DNA of 64,000 nt from an uncultured Christensenella sp. GTDB taxonomy: Bacteria > Bacillota > Clostridia > Christensenellales > Pumilibacteraceae. The stretch is taken from NCBI GenBank assembly GCA_910577995.1, contig CAJTND010000002.1, positions 64,514 to 128,513 of the forward strand, in the 5' to 3' direction. Of the stretch, positions 33,445 through 42,027 are shown piece after piece. The notes below the pieces were generated by a model that was given only the letters and a program-made list of their open reading frames with translations, made no database searches and had not been told where the DNA came from. How positions within the stretch are numbered: the first letter of the stretch is position 1; each line of letters opens with the position of its first letter. The position numbers and the translations under genes were made by a program.

Positions 33445-34436
33445 GCGCGGAGCTTCTTAAAAAGTACGTCGGCTTATACGATAAGCTCGACGTGCTCAAA
33501 CCGCTCGGCGCGGAAACCTCGGCGGCGGGCGCATATCTTCTCGGCGGCGACGACGCGGACGGACTGCATTTGCTTGCGCGGCTCGTGGCGGCTCGGCTCG
33601 GCGGGCTCGGCGCGGACGCGGCGCTCGAGGATCATGCGGATGTGATCGTATATCCCAAAAAGGACGACGCAAAGCCGAGCAAGGGCAAAAAGGACGACAA
33701 GCCCAAAGCGCGCGCAGCGGTGATGACCGTCGACGATGTTAAGGATATACTCGGCTCGCTGTACCTCACGCCGTTCGAGCTCAATCGGCGGTATTTCATA
33801 ATCGAATACGCCGACAGCATGAGCGAGATATGCCAAAACAAGCTGCTTAAATCCTTGGAAGAACCGCCGCCGCGCGTGTGCTTTATACTGTGCGCAACGC
33901 GCGCGATGCTTCCGACCGTCGAGTCGCGCTGTCACTCGATACGGCTCGCGCCGTTCCCCGTCGATACCGTAAGGAACGCGCTGACAGCCGTACACGGCAC
34001 AGGCGCGGGCGTGGAGCTCGCGGCGCGCGGCTGCCGCGGCAGTTTGGGCATGGCGGAGCGCATACTCGCCGACAAGGAGTATGCGTCCGACTATTCCGCC
34101 GCGTTAAAGGTGCTGAAATACACGGGCGGCAGTCGCATGTTCGCGAGCGCGTCAGCCGTTTACGAAAAGCTCACGCGCGACAGGCTGGACGCGGTGCTCG
34201 GTTTAATAGAGTACCTGCTCGCCGACGTTGCGAGCCTTCTGTCGGGCGGAACGACCGTTTTCGACGCAAAGGATGTTGCGGGCGTTGCCGACGGGTTCAC
34301 GCCGTATTCCGCGGCGCGTGCCGCCGACTTCGCGCGCGATGCAAGGCGCAGGAATGCGGCTAACTGTATGCCGGTCGCGCTGATGGATAATATGGTATTA
34401 AAGATCATGGAGGAGAAAGCATTATGCCGAAGGTAG
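33441..34436 (+). CDS. holB: DNA polymerase III delta' subunit
   Basis: 331 residues from GTG 33441 inside the tmk stop. YFIIEYADSMSEICQNKLLKSLEEPPPRVCFIL and the sensor region PTVESRC match delta'. The N-terminus has no P-loop (YLLGGDDADG), consistent with a non-ATPase clamp-loader stator. The usual zinc cysteines are not seen. A lysine-rich stretch (about 72-92, PKKDDAKPSKGKKDD) replaces part of the AAA core. The gene ends inside the start of ricT (13-nt overlap). Confidence 0.88.
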   Translation: MSAELLKKYVGLYDKLDVLKPLGAETSAAGAYLLGGDDADGLHLLARLVAARLGGLGADAALEDHADVIVYPKKDDAKPSKGKKDDKPKARAAVMTVDDVKDILGSLYLTPFELNRRYFIIEYADSMSEICQNKLLKSLEEPPPRVCFILCATRAMLPTVESRCHSIRLAPFPVDTVRNALTAVHGTGAGVELAARGCRGSLGMAERILADKEYASDYSAALKVLKYTGGSRMFASASAVYEKLTRDRLDAVLGLIEYLLADVASLLSGGTTVFDAKDVAGVADGFTPYSAARAADFARDARRRNAANCMPVALMDNMVLKIMEEKALCRR

Positions 34437-35569
34437 TGGGAGTGCGCTTTCGCACGTCGCCGCAGATATATTGGTTCTCGCCGACTGACGGCGTGGAATG
34501 CTCAAAGGGCGCGCGAGTCGTTGTGGAAACTCAGCGCGGCGTGGAGCTTGCGACGGTAGTCGAGCCCGAGCACGAGGTGGAGGAGAGCAAGGTCGTTCAG
34601 CCGCTCAAACCGATAGTCAGGCTCGCGACCGAGACCGAGCTCGAAGCGGCGCGTGCGGACGAGTCGAAAAAGCCCGAGATACTCGCCGAGGCGAGAGCGC
34701 GCGTTTCCGCGCACGAGCTGGACATGAAGATAGTCGACTGCGAGTTTACCGTCGACCACAGCAAGCTTGTGCTGTACTTTACCGCGGAACAGCGCGTCGA
34801 CTTTCGCGACCTTGTGCGCGACCTCGCGTCGACATTCCATATCCGCATCGACCTCAGGCAGATAGGCGCGCGCGACGAGTGCAAGCTTATAGGCTCGCTC
34901 GGTCCGTGCGGCGAGGTGTGCTGCTGCAAACGTTTCGGCTCGGACAGCGAGCATGTTTCGATAAAAATGGCGAAGAACCAGGGGCTCGCGCTCACGCCCA
35001 ACAAGATAAACGGCATGTGCGGCAGACTGCTTTGCTGTCTGTCCTACGAGAACAAGACCTACGAGGACGTCATGCGCCGCGCGCCCAAGCACGGCGCGTG
35101 GGTGACCGCGCCCGACGGCAGGCGCGGCACTGTCGTGTCGGTCACGCCGCTTACCGAGGCGGTGCGCGTGCGGTTCGGCAACGACGAGAGCTTCGAGTTC
35201 GCCGAGTTCCCTATGTCCGACCTTTCTTACGAAAAACCGAGTGGCGGCGATCGCGACGGCAATAACGGCAACGGCGGAAACGGCGGCAAACGTTCTGACG
35301 GCGGCAACAAGAAAAACAACGACGGTCAAAAGAACAACGGCGGTAGGGGCAGGAACGGCGGCAGACCCGACGGAAGCAGAAAGAGCGGCGACAGACAAAA
35401 CGTCGGCGGCAACAAGCCCGACAACAGGGAACGCGGCGATCGCGACGGCAATAACAACAACGGCGGTAAGCCCGGCAACAACGGCAACGCAGGACCTAAT
35501 AAAAAGAAGAACCGCGACAAAAAATTCCGTAACAAAGATAAAAGACCGAACGACGCGCCGCAGGAGTGA
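34424..35569 (+). CDS. ricT: RicT/YaaT PSP1-domain protein with a Gly/Asn/Arg-rich C-terminal tail
   Basis: 381 residues, with AAGGAG-like sequence ahead of ATG 34424. Residues 1-270 are the PSP1/YaaT core with the cysteine clusters GPCGEVCCCKRF and GMCGRLLCCLSYE, which hold Fe-S clusters in the Bacillus RicAFT complex. There the complex stimulates RNase Y mRNA processing and affects sporulation and competence. From about residue 271 a ~110-residue low-complexity tail runs to the end, made of GGN, GGR, KK and DR steps. Such a tail is not part of Bacillus RicT; RNA binding is inferred. Confidence 0.9.
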   Translation: MPKVVGVRFRTSPQIYWFSPTDGVECSKGARVVVETQRGVELATVVEPEHEVEESKVVQPLKPIVRLATETELEAARADESKKPEILAEARARVSAHELDMKIVDCEFTVDHSKLVLYFTAEQRVDFRDLVRDLASTFHIRIDLRQIGARDECKLIGSLGPCGEVCCCKRFGSDSEHVSIKMAKNQGLALTPNKINGMCGRLLCCLSYENKTYEDVMRRAPKHGAWVTAPDGRRGTVVSVTPLTEAVRVRFGNDESFEFAEFPMSDLSYEKPSGGDRDGNNGNGGNGGKRSDGGNKKNNDGQKNNGGRGRNGGRPDGSRKSGDRQNVGGNKPDNRERGDRDGNNNNGGKPGNNGNAGPNKKKNRDKKFRNKDKRPNDAPQE

Positions 35570-35625
35570 CGCAAGTATGCGATAAATGTTCGCAGTCGCT
35601 AACCGAAGAAATGCGGCGGCGTTCA

Positions 35626-35654
35626 TTGACAACAAACGGCGTAAATGCTATACT
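35626..35654 (+). promoter_or_regulatory. Promoter of the ferredoxin gene
   Basis: TTGACA (35626-35631), 17 bp, TATACT (35649-35654). A TTTGGAGG ribosome site follows in a ~21-nt leader. Confidence 0.85.
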
Positions 35655-35681
35655 TTGAGTATAACAAATTTGGAGGTAAAC

Positions 35682-35852
35682 ATGGCACACAAGATTTCCG
35701 ACGAATGCATTTCCTGCGGCGCGTGCGCGGCGGCTTGCCCCGTCAACGCGATAAGCGAGGGCGACGGCAAATATGTAGTCGATCCCGACGTTTGCATCGA
35801 CTGCGGCGCGTGCGAGGGCGAGTGCCCGACGGGCGCTGTCAAAGCGGACTGA
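35682..35852 (+). CDS. 2[4Fe-4S] ferredoxin
   Basis: 56 residues, the size of clostridial ferredoxins. Two CxxCxxCxxxCP motifs (CISCGACAAACP and CIDCGACEGECP) bind two [4Fe-4S] clusters. It is a low-potential electron carrier for fermentation, for example with hydrogenases or pyruvate:ferredoxin oxidoreductase. It is monocistronic, with a strong promoter and a terminator. Confidence 0.96.
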   Translation: MAHKISDECISCGACAAACPVNAISEGDGKYVVDPDVCIDCGACEGECPTGAVKAD

Positions 35853-35867
35853 GTAAGTTCGACACAG

Positions 35868-35893
35868 GAGCGGCTTTTGCCGCTCTTTTTTTT
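35868..35893 (+). terminator. Rho-independent terminator after ferredoxin
   Basis: GAGCGGC (35868-35874), loop TTTT, GCCGCTC (35879-35885), then eight T residues. Confidence 0.93.
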
Positions 35894-35944
35894 GCATAAA
35901 AAAGTTTTTGCGTAAACCGCGGTGCAAAAGCGCAAGCTAAAAGG

Positions 35945-37573
35945 GTGAAGGCATCTTTGGGACGGTCGGCGATACTGCTTGCCGTTATCGGAATAATCGC
36001 AAAGCTGATAGGTGCGCTGTACCGTGTGCCTCTGACCAATATCGTCGGCGCGGAGGGCATGGGACTTTATCAAATGGTGTTCCCTCTGTATACGGTATTG
36101 CTCGCGTTTTGCGGCGGCAGCGCTACGAGCGCGGTGTCGCGCGTCGTAGCCAAGTATACCGCAAAGGGCGACGATGCTACCGCGCTCAGAGTACTGCGCG
36201 TCGCGTTCGTTCCGCTCGGGCTCGCGTCGTTTATCTCGGCGGCTGGCGTCGCTTTGCTCCGCAATATCATATCGGGCGTTCAGGGCAATACCGCGGCAGG
36301 GATATGTTATCTCGCGCTCGCGCCGTCGCTGTTGTTCGCGGGCGGGATAAGCGTTTTTCGCGGGTATTTTCAGGGCAAGAGCAAGATGCTGCCGAGCGGT
36401 ATAAGCCAGCTGATAGAGCAAAGCGTCAAGCTGTTCCTCGGTCTCGCGCTCGGCAGTGCGCTTCTATCCTACGGCGTCAAGTACGCGGTGGCAGGCGCGC
36501 TTACGGGCGTTTCCGCGAGCGAGCTTATCGCGCTCGCTTATCTGTCGATACGGTTCGCCGTTGCGAAAAAACGCAGGAAACGCGTGATCGCGACGCTCGC
36601 GCTGAGCACGGAGGCGGCGGCGGACGTGTCCGTCGTCACCGACCGCGAGCTGATGAAGGAGCTTTATTCCTTTGCGCTTCCCGTAACGTTCGGCAGTCTT
36701 GTCTTGCCGATAACGCAGATGATAGATTCCGCGCTCGTCATAAACATACTTATGCACGGCGGCACGGCGCGCGACGAGGCGACCGCGCTTTTCGGACTGT
36801 TTGTCGGACCTGTCGGCACGCTCGTCAATATGCCTGCGGTCATCGTGCTGTCGGTGTCGATAGCGTTTCTTCCGACGCTTACGGCGGCGATAGAACGCGG
36901 CGACGGCGACAAAGCCGAACGGCTGACGCGCGACGCCGCCAAGTGGATACTCGTATTCGTCATTCCGGTAACGCTCGCTTTCTTCCTTTTTCCCGAGCGT
37001 ATAGTGTCGACGCTGTACCGAAGAGGTTTGACCGCCGAACAGCTCGCCGTCGCCGCGCGGCTGTTGCGCATACAGGCTATCGCGGTGTTTTACGTCGGCG
37101 TTTTGCAGCTCTCGACTACCTTCTTGCAGGCGCACAACAAGTCGCACAGACCTGTGATAAACCTTGTTGTCGGCGCGTGCGTCAAGGTCGGGCTCACGCC
37201 CGTGCTCGTCAGGACCATAGGCGTGTACGGCGCGGCGTGCGCTACCGCGGCTTGCTATGCGGTGGCGGCGCTTCTCACTACGCGCTCGGCGTTCAAGACG
37301 GGCGCGATAGGCGCGAGCGTGCGCGACGGGCTGTTACTGCCGGTCGCATTCTCCGCGGCGGCGTGCGTCGGGTTCGTGTGCGCGGTCAAGGCGGCGGAAG
37401 CTCTCGGCGCGCCGTACCTGTGGCAAAGCATTACGGGCGCGGCGGTGTTCCTGTCGCTGTACTGTACGGCGGCGGCGTTTGCCGTCATAGATATACGCGC
37501 GGCGCTCGCGCGGCGCAGGGCGATGCGTGCGGCGGACGGCGGCGCGGCAAATATAAAAAGAAGAAAAAAATAA
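35945..37573 (+). CDS. SpoVB-like polysaccharide/lipid flippase (MOP superfamily)
   Basis: 542 residues with about 14 membrane helices. IAKLIGALYRVPLTNIVGAEGMGLYQM at the N-terminus is typical of SpoVB/MurJ-like members of the MOP flippase group. In Bacillus SpoVB is needed for spore cortex peptidoglycan synthesis, and its relatives move lipid-linked oligosaccharides. The start is uncertain. GTG 35945 has AAAAGG immediately before it, whereas in-frame TTG 35957 has GAAGG at a better 5-nt spacing. The exact substrate cannot be assigned. Confidence 0.85.
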   Translation: MKASLGRSAILLAVIGIIAKLIGALYRVPLTNIVGAEGMGLYQMVFPLYTVLLAFCGGSATSAVSRVVAKYTAKGDDATALRVLRVAFVPLGLASFISAAGVALLRNIISGVQGNTAAGICYLALAPSLLFAGGISVFRGYFQGKSKMLPSGISQLIEQSVKLFLGLALGSALLSYGVKYAVAGALTGVSASELIALAYLSIRFAVAKKRRKRVIATLALSTEAAADVSVVTDRELMKELYSFALPVTFGSLVLPITQMIDSALVINILMHGGTARDEATALFGLFVGPVGTLVNMPAVIVLSVSIAFLPTLTAAIERGDGDKAERLTRDAAKWILVFVIPVTLAFFLFPERIVSTLYRRGLTAEQLAVAARLLRIQAIAVFYVGVLQLSTTFLQAHNKSHRPVINLVVGACVKVGLTPVLVRTIGVYGAACATAACYAVAALLTTRSAFKTGAIGASVRDGLLLPVAFSAAACVGFVCAVKAAEALGAPYLWQSITGAAVFLSLYCTAAAFAVIDIRAALARRRAMRAADGGAANIKRRKK

Positions 37574-37583
37574 GTCAATAGCC

Positions 37584-37612
37584 TTGATTTTATTCGGGCG
37601 TTGGGGTATAAT
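37584..37612 (+). promoter_or_regulatory. Promoter of serS
   Basis: TTGATT (37584-37589), 17 bp, TATAAT (37607-37612). The leader is about 23 nt and contains AAAGGAAA; there is no room for a T-box. Confidence 0.83.
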
Positions 37613-37641
37613 GTAAACAATCAAATCCAAAGGAAAAAGCA

Positions 37642-38916
37642 ATGATCGACATTAACGTTATACGCAACGACAAAGCCGCAGTCAAAGCCGCGCTCGAAAA
37701 ACGCGGGTACGACGCAGACCTCGACGGCATACTCAAGCTCGACGAGGAGCGGCGCGCCGTGATAGGCCGCACGGAGGCGTTAAAGGCGGAGAAGAACAAG
37801 GTCAGCGCGGACGTGCCCAGGCTGAAAAAGGCGGGCGAGAACGTCGAGCCGGTATTCGCGCGTATGCGCGAGCTCGGCAACGAGATATCCGCCAACGACG
37901 AAAAGCTCAAAGCCGTAGAGGAGAAGCTCCGTCACGAGCTGCTGTGTCTGCCGAACATGCCCGATCCCGACGTAGTCGCGGGCGGCAAAGAGAATAACGA
38001 GATCGTAAAAGTATTCGGGAAAAAGCCCGAGTTCGATTTTCCGATCAAAAACCATGTCGAGCTTTGCGAAGGGCTCAAGCTCATCGATTACGAGCGCGGC
38101 GTCAAGCTTGCCGGCAACGGTTCGTGGCTGTATACCGACCGCGGCGCTATCATCGAGTGGGCGCTCCTCAATTACTTTATAAAAACGCATCTTAAAGACG
38201 GATACAAGTTCATACTTCCGCCGCACATGCTCAATTACGAATGCGGGTTGGGCGCGGGACAGTTCCCCAAGTTCGAGGACGACGTGTACCGTATAGAGAC
38301 GGCGGACGACGCGGCGAGCCGCAGATTCATGCTCCCGACGGCGGAGACCGCGCTCGTCAATATCTACCGCGGCGAGATACTCGCGTCCGACGAACTGCCC
38401 AAAAAGCTTTTCGCTTACACGCCGTGCTATCGCAAGGAGGCGGGCAGCTATCGCGCGGAGGAGCGCGGTATGATACGCGGACATCAGTTCGACAAAGTCG
38501 AGATGGTGCAGGTGACCAAGCCCGAACAGTCCAAAGCGGCGTTCGAGGAGCTCGTCGGCAAGGCGTGCGCGCTCGTCGAAGGTCTGGGACTGCATTACAG
38601 ACTGAGCAAGCTCGCAGCGGGCGACTGCTCCGCATCGATGGCGAGGACGTACGATATCGAGGTGTGGATACCGTCGATGGGGATATACAAGGAAGTAAGC
38701 TCCGTTTCCAACGCCAACGATTACCAGGCGCGGCGCAACATGACGCGTTACCGCGCGGCGGACGGGTCTATCGGATATGTGCATACGCTTAACGGCTCGG
38801 GGCTCGCGACTTCGCGCATACTGCCCGCAATAGTCGAGCAGTTCCAGCAGAAGGACGGCTCCGTAAAGGTGCCTAAAGTATTGCAGGAGTTCGTCGGCGC
38901 GGAGGTGATAAAATGA
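37642..38916 (+). CDS. serS: Seryl-tRNA synthetase
   Basis: 424 residues. The N-terminal antiparallel coiled coil (about 1-105) reaches the long variable arm of tRNA-Ser. The class II core has MLPTAETALVNIYRGEIL, CYRKEAGSYRAEERGMIRGHQFDKVEMVQ (motif 2) and NGSGLATSRILPAIVEQFQ (motif 3). CSASMARTYDIEVWIPSM is SerRS-specific. The gene overlaps the following small gene by 4 nt (ATGA). Confidence 0.96.
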   Translation: MIDINVIRNDKAAVKAALEKRGYDADLDGILKLDEERRAVIGRTEALKAEKNKVSADVPRLKKAGENVEPVFARMRELGNEISANDEKLKAVEEKLRHELLCLPNMPDPDVVAGGKENNEIVKVFGKKPEFDFPIKNHVELCEGLKLIDYERGVKLAGNGSWLYTDRGAIIEWALLNYFIKTHLKDGYKFILPPHMLNYECGLGAGQFPKFEDDVYRIETADDAASRRFMLPTAETALVNIYRGEILASDELPKKLFAYTPCYRKEAGSYRAEERGMIRGHQFDKVEMVQVTKPEQSKAAFEELVGKACALVEGLGLHYRLSKLAAGDCSASMARTYDIEVWIPSMGIYKEVSSVSNANDYQARRNMTRYRAADGSIGYVHTLNGSGLATSRILPAIVEQFQQKDGSVKVPKVLQEFVGAEVIK

Positions 38917-39284
38917 GCCTCAGAAGACGGCGTTTCGACCCGACCCCGGACGACGATTACAACCCGACCAATTACGACGAGAAATACGTGATACCGACGG
39001 GCGGCGGCGCGGAAATGCAGCAAGCCGGTATGTTCGGTCCTGCTCCGACGTACACTGCGCCCGTGTACAAAAACGAACAGCCTTTCGGCGGTATCGGCGC
39101 GGCAGTCGCGCCCGCCGCGGTGCAGAGCGAGGCGGAACGTACCGCGGTAGCCGAGCAGCCGATGGTGTTTGCGTTGCGCTCGGACTCTCAGCTTTACGTC
39201 TACGAGTATTCGGACAGGCTGGAATACTACCGCAATACTCCCGGCGGCATGTTGCTCTGCAATATAGAAAACAAACGAAAATAG
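38913..39284 (+). CDS. Small unknown protein coupled to serS
   Basis: 123 residues, starting inside the serS stop codon (ATGA). The first ~85 residues are low in hydrophobics and rich in P, G, A, D and Y, so probably disordered. The last ~38 residues (beginning VFALRSDSQLYVYEYSD) look like a short folded beta module. There is no signal peptide, membrane helix or recognised domain. Translational coupling implies it is really made, but no function can be proposed. Confidence 0.6.
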   Translation: MSLRRRRFDPTPDDDYNPTNYDEKYVIPTGGGAEMQQAGMFGPAPTYTAPVYKNEQPFGGIGAAVAPAAVQSEAERTAVAEQPMVFALRSDSQLYVYEYSDRLEYYRNTPGGMLLCNIENKRK

Positions 39285-39288
39285 TATC

Positions 39289-41253
39289 ATGGATATAGAT
39301 AGGATCCGCGGCGCGATCGCGCAGATGAAGCTGAACGAAAAGCTCGCGCTGTCGGGCGGCGGCACGGTCGTTTCCGCCGTCGACAGGAAGAATATAGGCA
39401 GTGTCGCGCTTACCGACGAACTGTTGCCATATGCGGTCAAAGAGCCGAGCTTTATCGCGCTCGGCTGTACTTTTTCCGAAACGCTGTGCGCAAAGATAGG
39501 CAAAGCGCGTTCCGTCGATGCGGCGCGGTCGAAAAAGGCGTTCGGCGGCGTCGTGCCGTGCGGACTTATCATGGACCCCATGCGTCAGGACGCGTGCGAG
39601 TTCTTTTCGGAAGACCCCGTGCTGACGGCAAAGCTCGTCAAGAGCTATGCGTCGGCAGGCGTTATCGGCTATGTGTTCACCGACGCGCTCGGACAGGGCA
39701 GGTACGTCGACCGTACGGTCGACAGCCGCGCGCTGTACGAGCTGTATCTTTATCCGCTGATCAAGGCGGGCAAGCACGCCGCGGCTTTACAGCTCGACGG
39801 CGGTTATCTCAACGGCAAGCGCGTCGGCGCGTCTCGGACGATATGCGATATCGTTTCCTCGTACATACCCGAATACGCGATGATAATGACGCAGTACGGC
39901 GACGTTACCGCCGAGGTCGGGATATCGGGCAACGGCGCGTATCAGCTCGGCGCGGACAACGCCGCGAAAAAACGCATTTCGCATGCCGTCGTCAACGGCG
40001 AGATCTTCGAAAACAAGCTCAACCGTGCGGTCGAGCGCACGCTCAATACCGTCGTTCGTACTCATGAGTTCTATAAAAAACCGTTCGATAGGGACGAGCC
40101 GACGGTCAATATCGTATACGACAGCTCGGTACTGCTCGAAAACAACGGTACGCTTCCGCTCGCCGTCAAGCCCGTGTACTTCGGCGACGCGAATAAGTTC
40201 GACGACGCGGCGGCTTACGGGCTTTCGCCGATAAACGACGCGAATAAAAAGCGCGGCGGCGCGAAGGTCTTTCTTATAACAGACTACGCCGACGGCATAC
40301 CCGAAGCTACGGCTGCCGCGGTGGCGGAATCGGTTTCGACCGGCAAGACGGTAGTCGTTATATGCGGCGGCGGCGCGACGCCTCTCGGCTTTGCCAAGGG
40401 CGCGGATGCGGTGCTGTACTGCCCGTATTGCCCGACGGTATACGCAGTCGAAAAAATGCTTACCGAGGTATCGCCGAGGGGCAGACTGCCTTTTACCTGG
40501 TGCAGGTCGGCGGCGAGCTATCCGCGCAACAGCGAGCGTTTTGCCGAACGCGGCGACTTCCGATACGAATCCGTGTTCAACGGCTATTCGCTGTTCAATA
40601 ACTTCGATAGATCCGAGGTCATGTATCCTTTCGGGCACGGCTTGGACTACGCCAAATACGAGATAACTAAGTTCGCCTGCACATACGACAGGCTGACCGT
40701 AACGGTCGATTTCGTCGTGAAAAACGTCGGCGCATATGCCGGCACTGCGCTGTGCCAGGCTTACGTTACGCTCGACGGCGACGCAGTGTACGGGCTTAGC
40801 GGCAGGCTCGCCGCATTTAAGCGCGTCGCGCTCGAAGCGACGGAAAACGCCGCCGTGCGCATGGTGATAGACCTAAACGACCTGTCGGTCTACGACGAGC
40901 GCAATAACGAGTTTGTCGCGGTAGGCGGCAAGTACAGGGTGGATCTCGGTTTTTCGTCGTTCGATATCCGCGAGTCGGCGGAGCTAAAAGCGCCGATAGG
41001 CTCGCGGGTCAATGCGGGGCTGAACCGCGCTACCGCGCCGTCGTACTTCGCTTACGGCAAGCCTTTCCAACCGACTGCGCCCGAGATAGAAAAGCTTTTG
41101 CGCGTGCCGTTCATCAAAAAGCCCGACGAGCATCCCGAGCTTGTACCCGACGCGAACGTCGTAAAAAAACTGCTCAAAAAAGCGGAAAAGACCACGCCGC
41201 CGCGCCTGCTCCCGTCGGTGCGGTACAAGATAAAAACAACTCCGACCGACTGA
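39289..41253 (+). CDS. GH3 beta-glucosidase-fold protein, predicted to lack the catalytic Asp
   Basis: 654 residues, no signal peptide. The C-terminal half shows GH3 landmarks: the (alpha/beta)6 sandwich domain around VVVICGGGATPL, VSPRGRLPFTW, VMYPFGHGLDY and a fibronectin-III-like end (VDFVVKNVGAYAGTALCQAYV). In the N-terminal barrel the nucleophile motif, normally (M/V)SDWG, reads MTQYGD near residue 200. The usual substrate-binding KHF and R/H residues are also not evident. It may be a carbohydrate-binding or regulatory protein, or a strongly altered enzyme. Only 4 nt separate it from the small gene upstream, and no good ribosome site is seen. Confidence 0.75.
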   Translation: MDIDRIRGAIAQMKLNEKLALSGGGTVVSAVDRKNIGSVALTDELLPYAVKEPSFIALGCTFSETLCAKIGKARSVDAARSKKAFGGVVPCGLIMDPMRQDACEFFSEDPVLTAKLVKSYASAGVIGYVFTDALGQGRYVDRTVDSRALYELYLYPLIKAGKHAAALQLDGGYLNGKRVGASRTICDIVSSYIPEYAMIMTQYGDVTAEVGISGNGAYQLGADNAAKKRISHAVVNGEIFENKLNRAVERTLNTVVRTHEFYKKPFDRDEPTVNIVYDSSVLLENNGTLPLAVKPVYFGDANKFDDAAAYGLSPINDANKKRGGAKVFLITDYADGIPEATAAAVAESVSTGKTVVVICGGGATPLGFAKGADAVLYCPYCPTVYAVEKMLTEVSPRGRLPFTWCRSAASYPRNSERFAERGDFRYESVFNGYSLFNNFDRSEVMYPFGHGLDYAKYEITKFACTYDRLTVTVDFVVKNVGAYAGTALCQAYVTLDGDAVYGLSGRLAAFKRVALEATENAAVRMVIDLNDLSVYDERNNEFVAVGGKYRVDLGFSSFDIRESAELKAPIGSRVNAGLNRATAPSYFAYGKPFQPTAPEIEKLLRVPFIKKPDEHPELVPDANVVKKLLKKAEKTTPPRLLPSVRYKIKTTPTD

Positions 41254-41285
41254 GTCGGCGGCAAAGCATACAAGGGCGGTAAAGC

Positions 41286-41903
41286 ATGAACAAGGATGAT
41301 TTCGTAATATTCGCCGAGCCCGGCGATTTTCCCGTCGACAAGGTAAAGCGCAAGAACGCACTGCTCAAAAAGTTCCACTGCGAGTGCGAAACGATCGAAG
41401 AGCGTCAGGCTGTGCTCAAAGAGCTTTTCGGCGCGGTCGGCAGAAATCCGCGCGTAACGCCGTTGTTCTATTGCGATCTCGGCTTTAATATTTTTATCGG
41501 CGACGATTTTTACAGCAATTACAATCTGACTATACTCGACTGTGCGAAAGTGACGATAGGCAACAACTGCTACATAGCGGACAACGTCGGAATTTACGCA
41601 GTCGGACACCCGACGGACAGGCTGTTGCGCCGCGTCGATATAGAATACGGCGCGCCCGTCGTCATCGGCGACGACGTGTGGATAGGCGGACATACCGTTA
41701 TCAATCCGGGCGTAACGATAGGCGACAACGTGGTTATCGGCAGCGGCTCGGTGGTGACGCACGACATAGAGAGCGGCGTCGTCGCCGCGGGCAATCCGTG
41801 CAGAGTGATAAGAAAGATAGACGAGCGCGACAGAAAGTATATCTTCAAGGATATAGAATATCCGCCCGAGCTTATCGAAAAACATTACGGCAAAAACAAA
41901 TAA
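41286..41903 (+). CDS. Sugar O-acetyltransferase (Maa/LacA family)
   Basis: 205 residues; AGGGCGG precedes the ATG. The N-terminal helical mac domain (KVKRKNALLKKFH) leads into a left-handed beta-helix with the catalytic AVGHPTD (His near 102) and the end GNPCRVIRKI. It resembles maltose/galactoside acetyltransferases, which acetylate sugars with acetyl-CoA in the cytosol. It is probably co-transcribed with the GH3-fold gene. Confidence 0.9.
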   Translation: MNKDDFVIFAEPGDFPVDKVKRKNALLKKFHCECETIEERQAVLKELFGAVGRNPRVTPLFYCDLGFNIFIGDDFYSNYNLTILDCAKVTIGNNCYIADNVGIYAVGHPTDRLLRRVDIEYGAPVVIGDDVWIGGHTVINPGVTIGDNVVIGSGSVVTHDIESGVVAAGNPCRVIRKIDERDRKYIFKDIEYPPELIEKHYGKNK

Positions 41904-41910
41904 CGGACAG

Positions 41911-41937
41911 AGGGCGGCGCTCGCGCCGCTTTTCGTT
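41911..41937 (+). terminator. Rho-independent terminator
   Basis: GCGGCG (41914-41919), loop CTCG, CGCCGC (41924-41929), extended by A/G-T pairs, then TTTTCGTTT. Confidence 0.85.
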
Positions 41938-41969
41938 TGCGAAAAAAGATTTATTGCCGCGCCGCAAAT

Positions 41970-42012
41970 TTAAGGAATTTTTAATGATTTTCGCGTGCGG
42001 AAATGTTACAAT
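41970..42012 (+). promoter_or_regulatory. Response-regulator operon promoter with two TTAAG-type direct repeats
   Basis: TTAAGGAATTT (41970-41980) is followed directly by TTAATGATTTT (41981-41991), an 11-bp phased tandem repeat. The -10 box TACAAT (42007-42012) has a poor -35 (ATGATT, 41984-41989) overlapped by the second repeat. The same repeat type precedes the ABC exporter, so autoregulation by the encoded response regulator is inferred. Confidence 0.6.
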
Positions 42013-42027
42013 GATACCGAGGTGACA

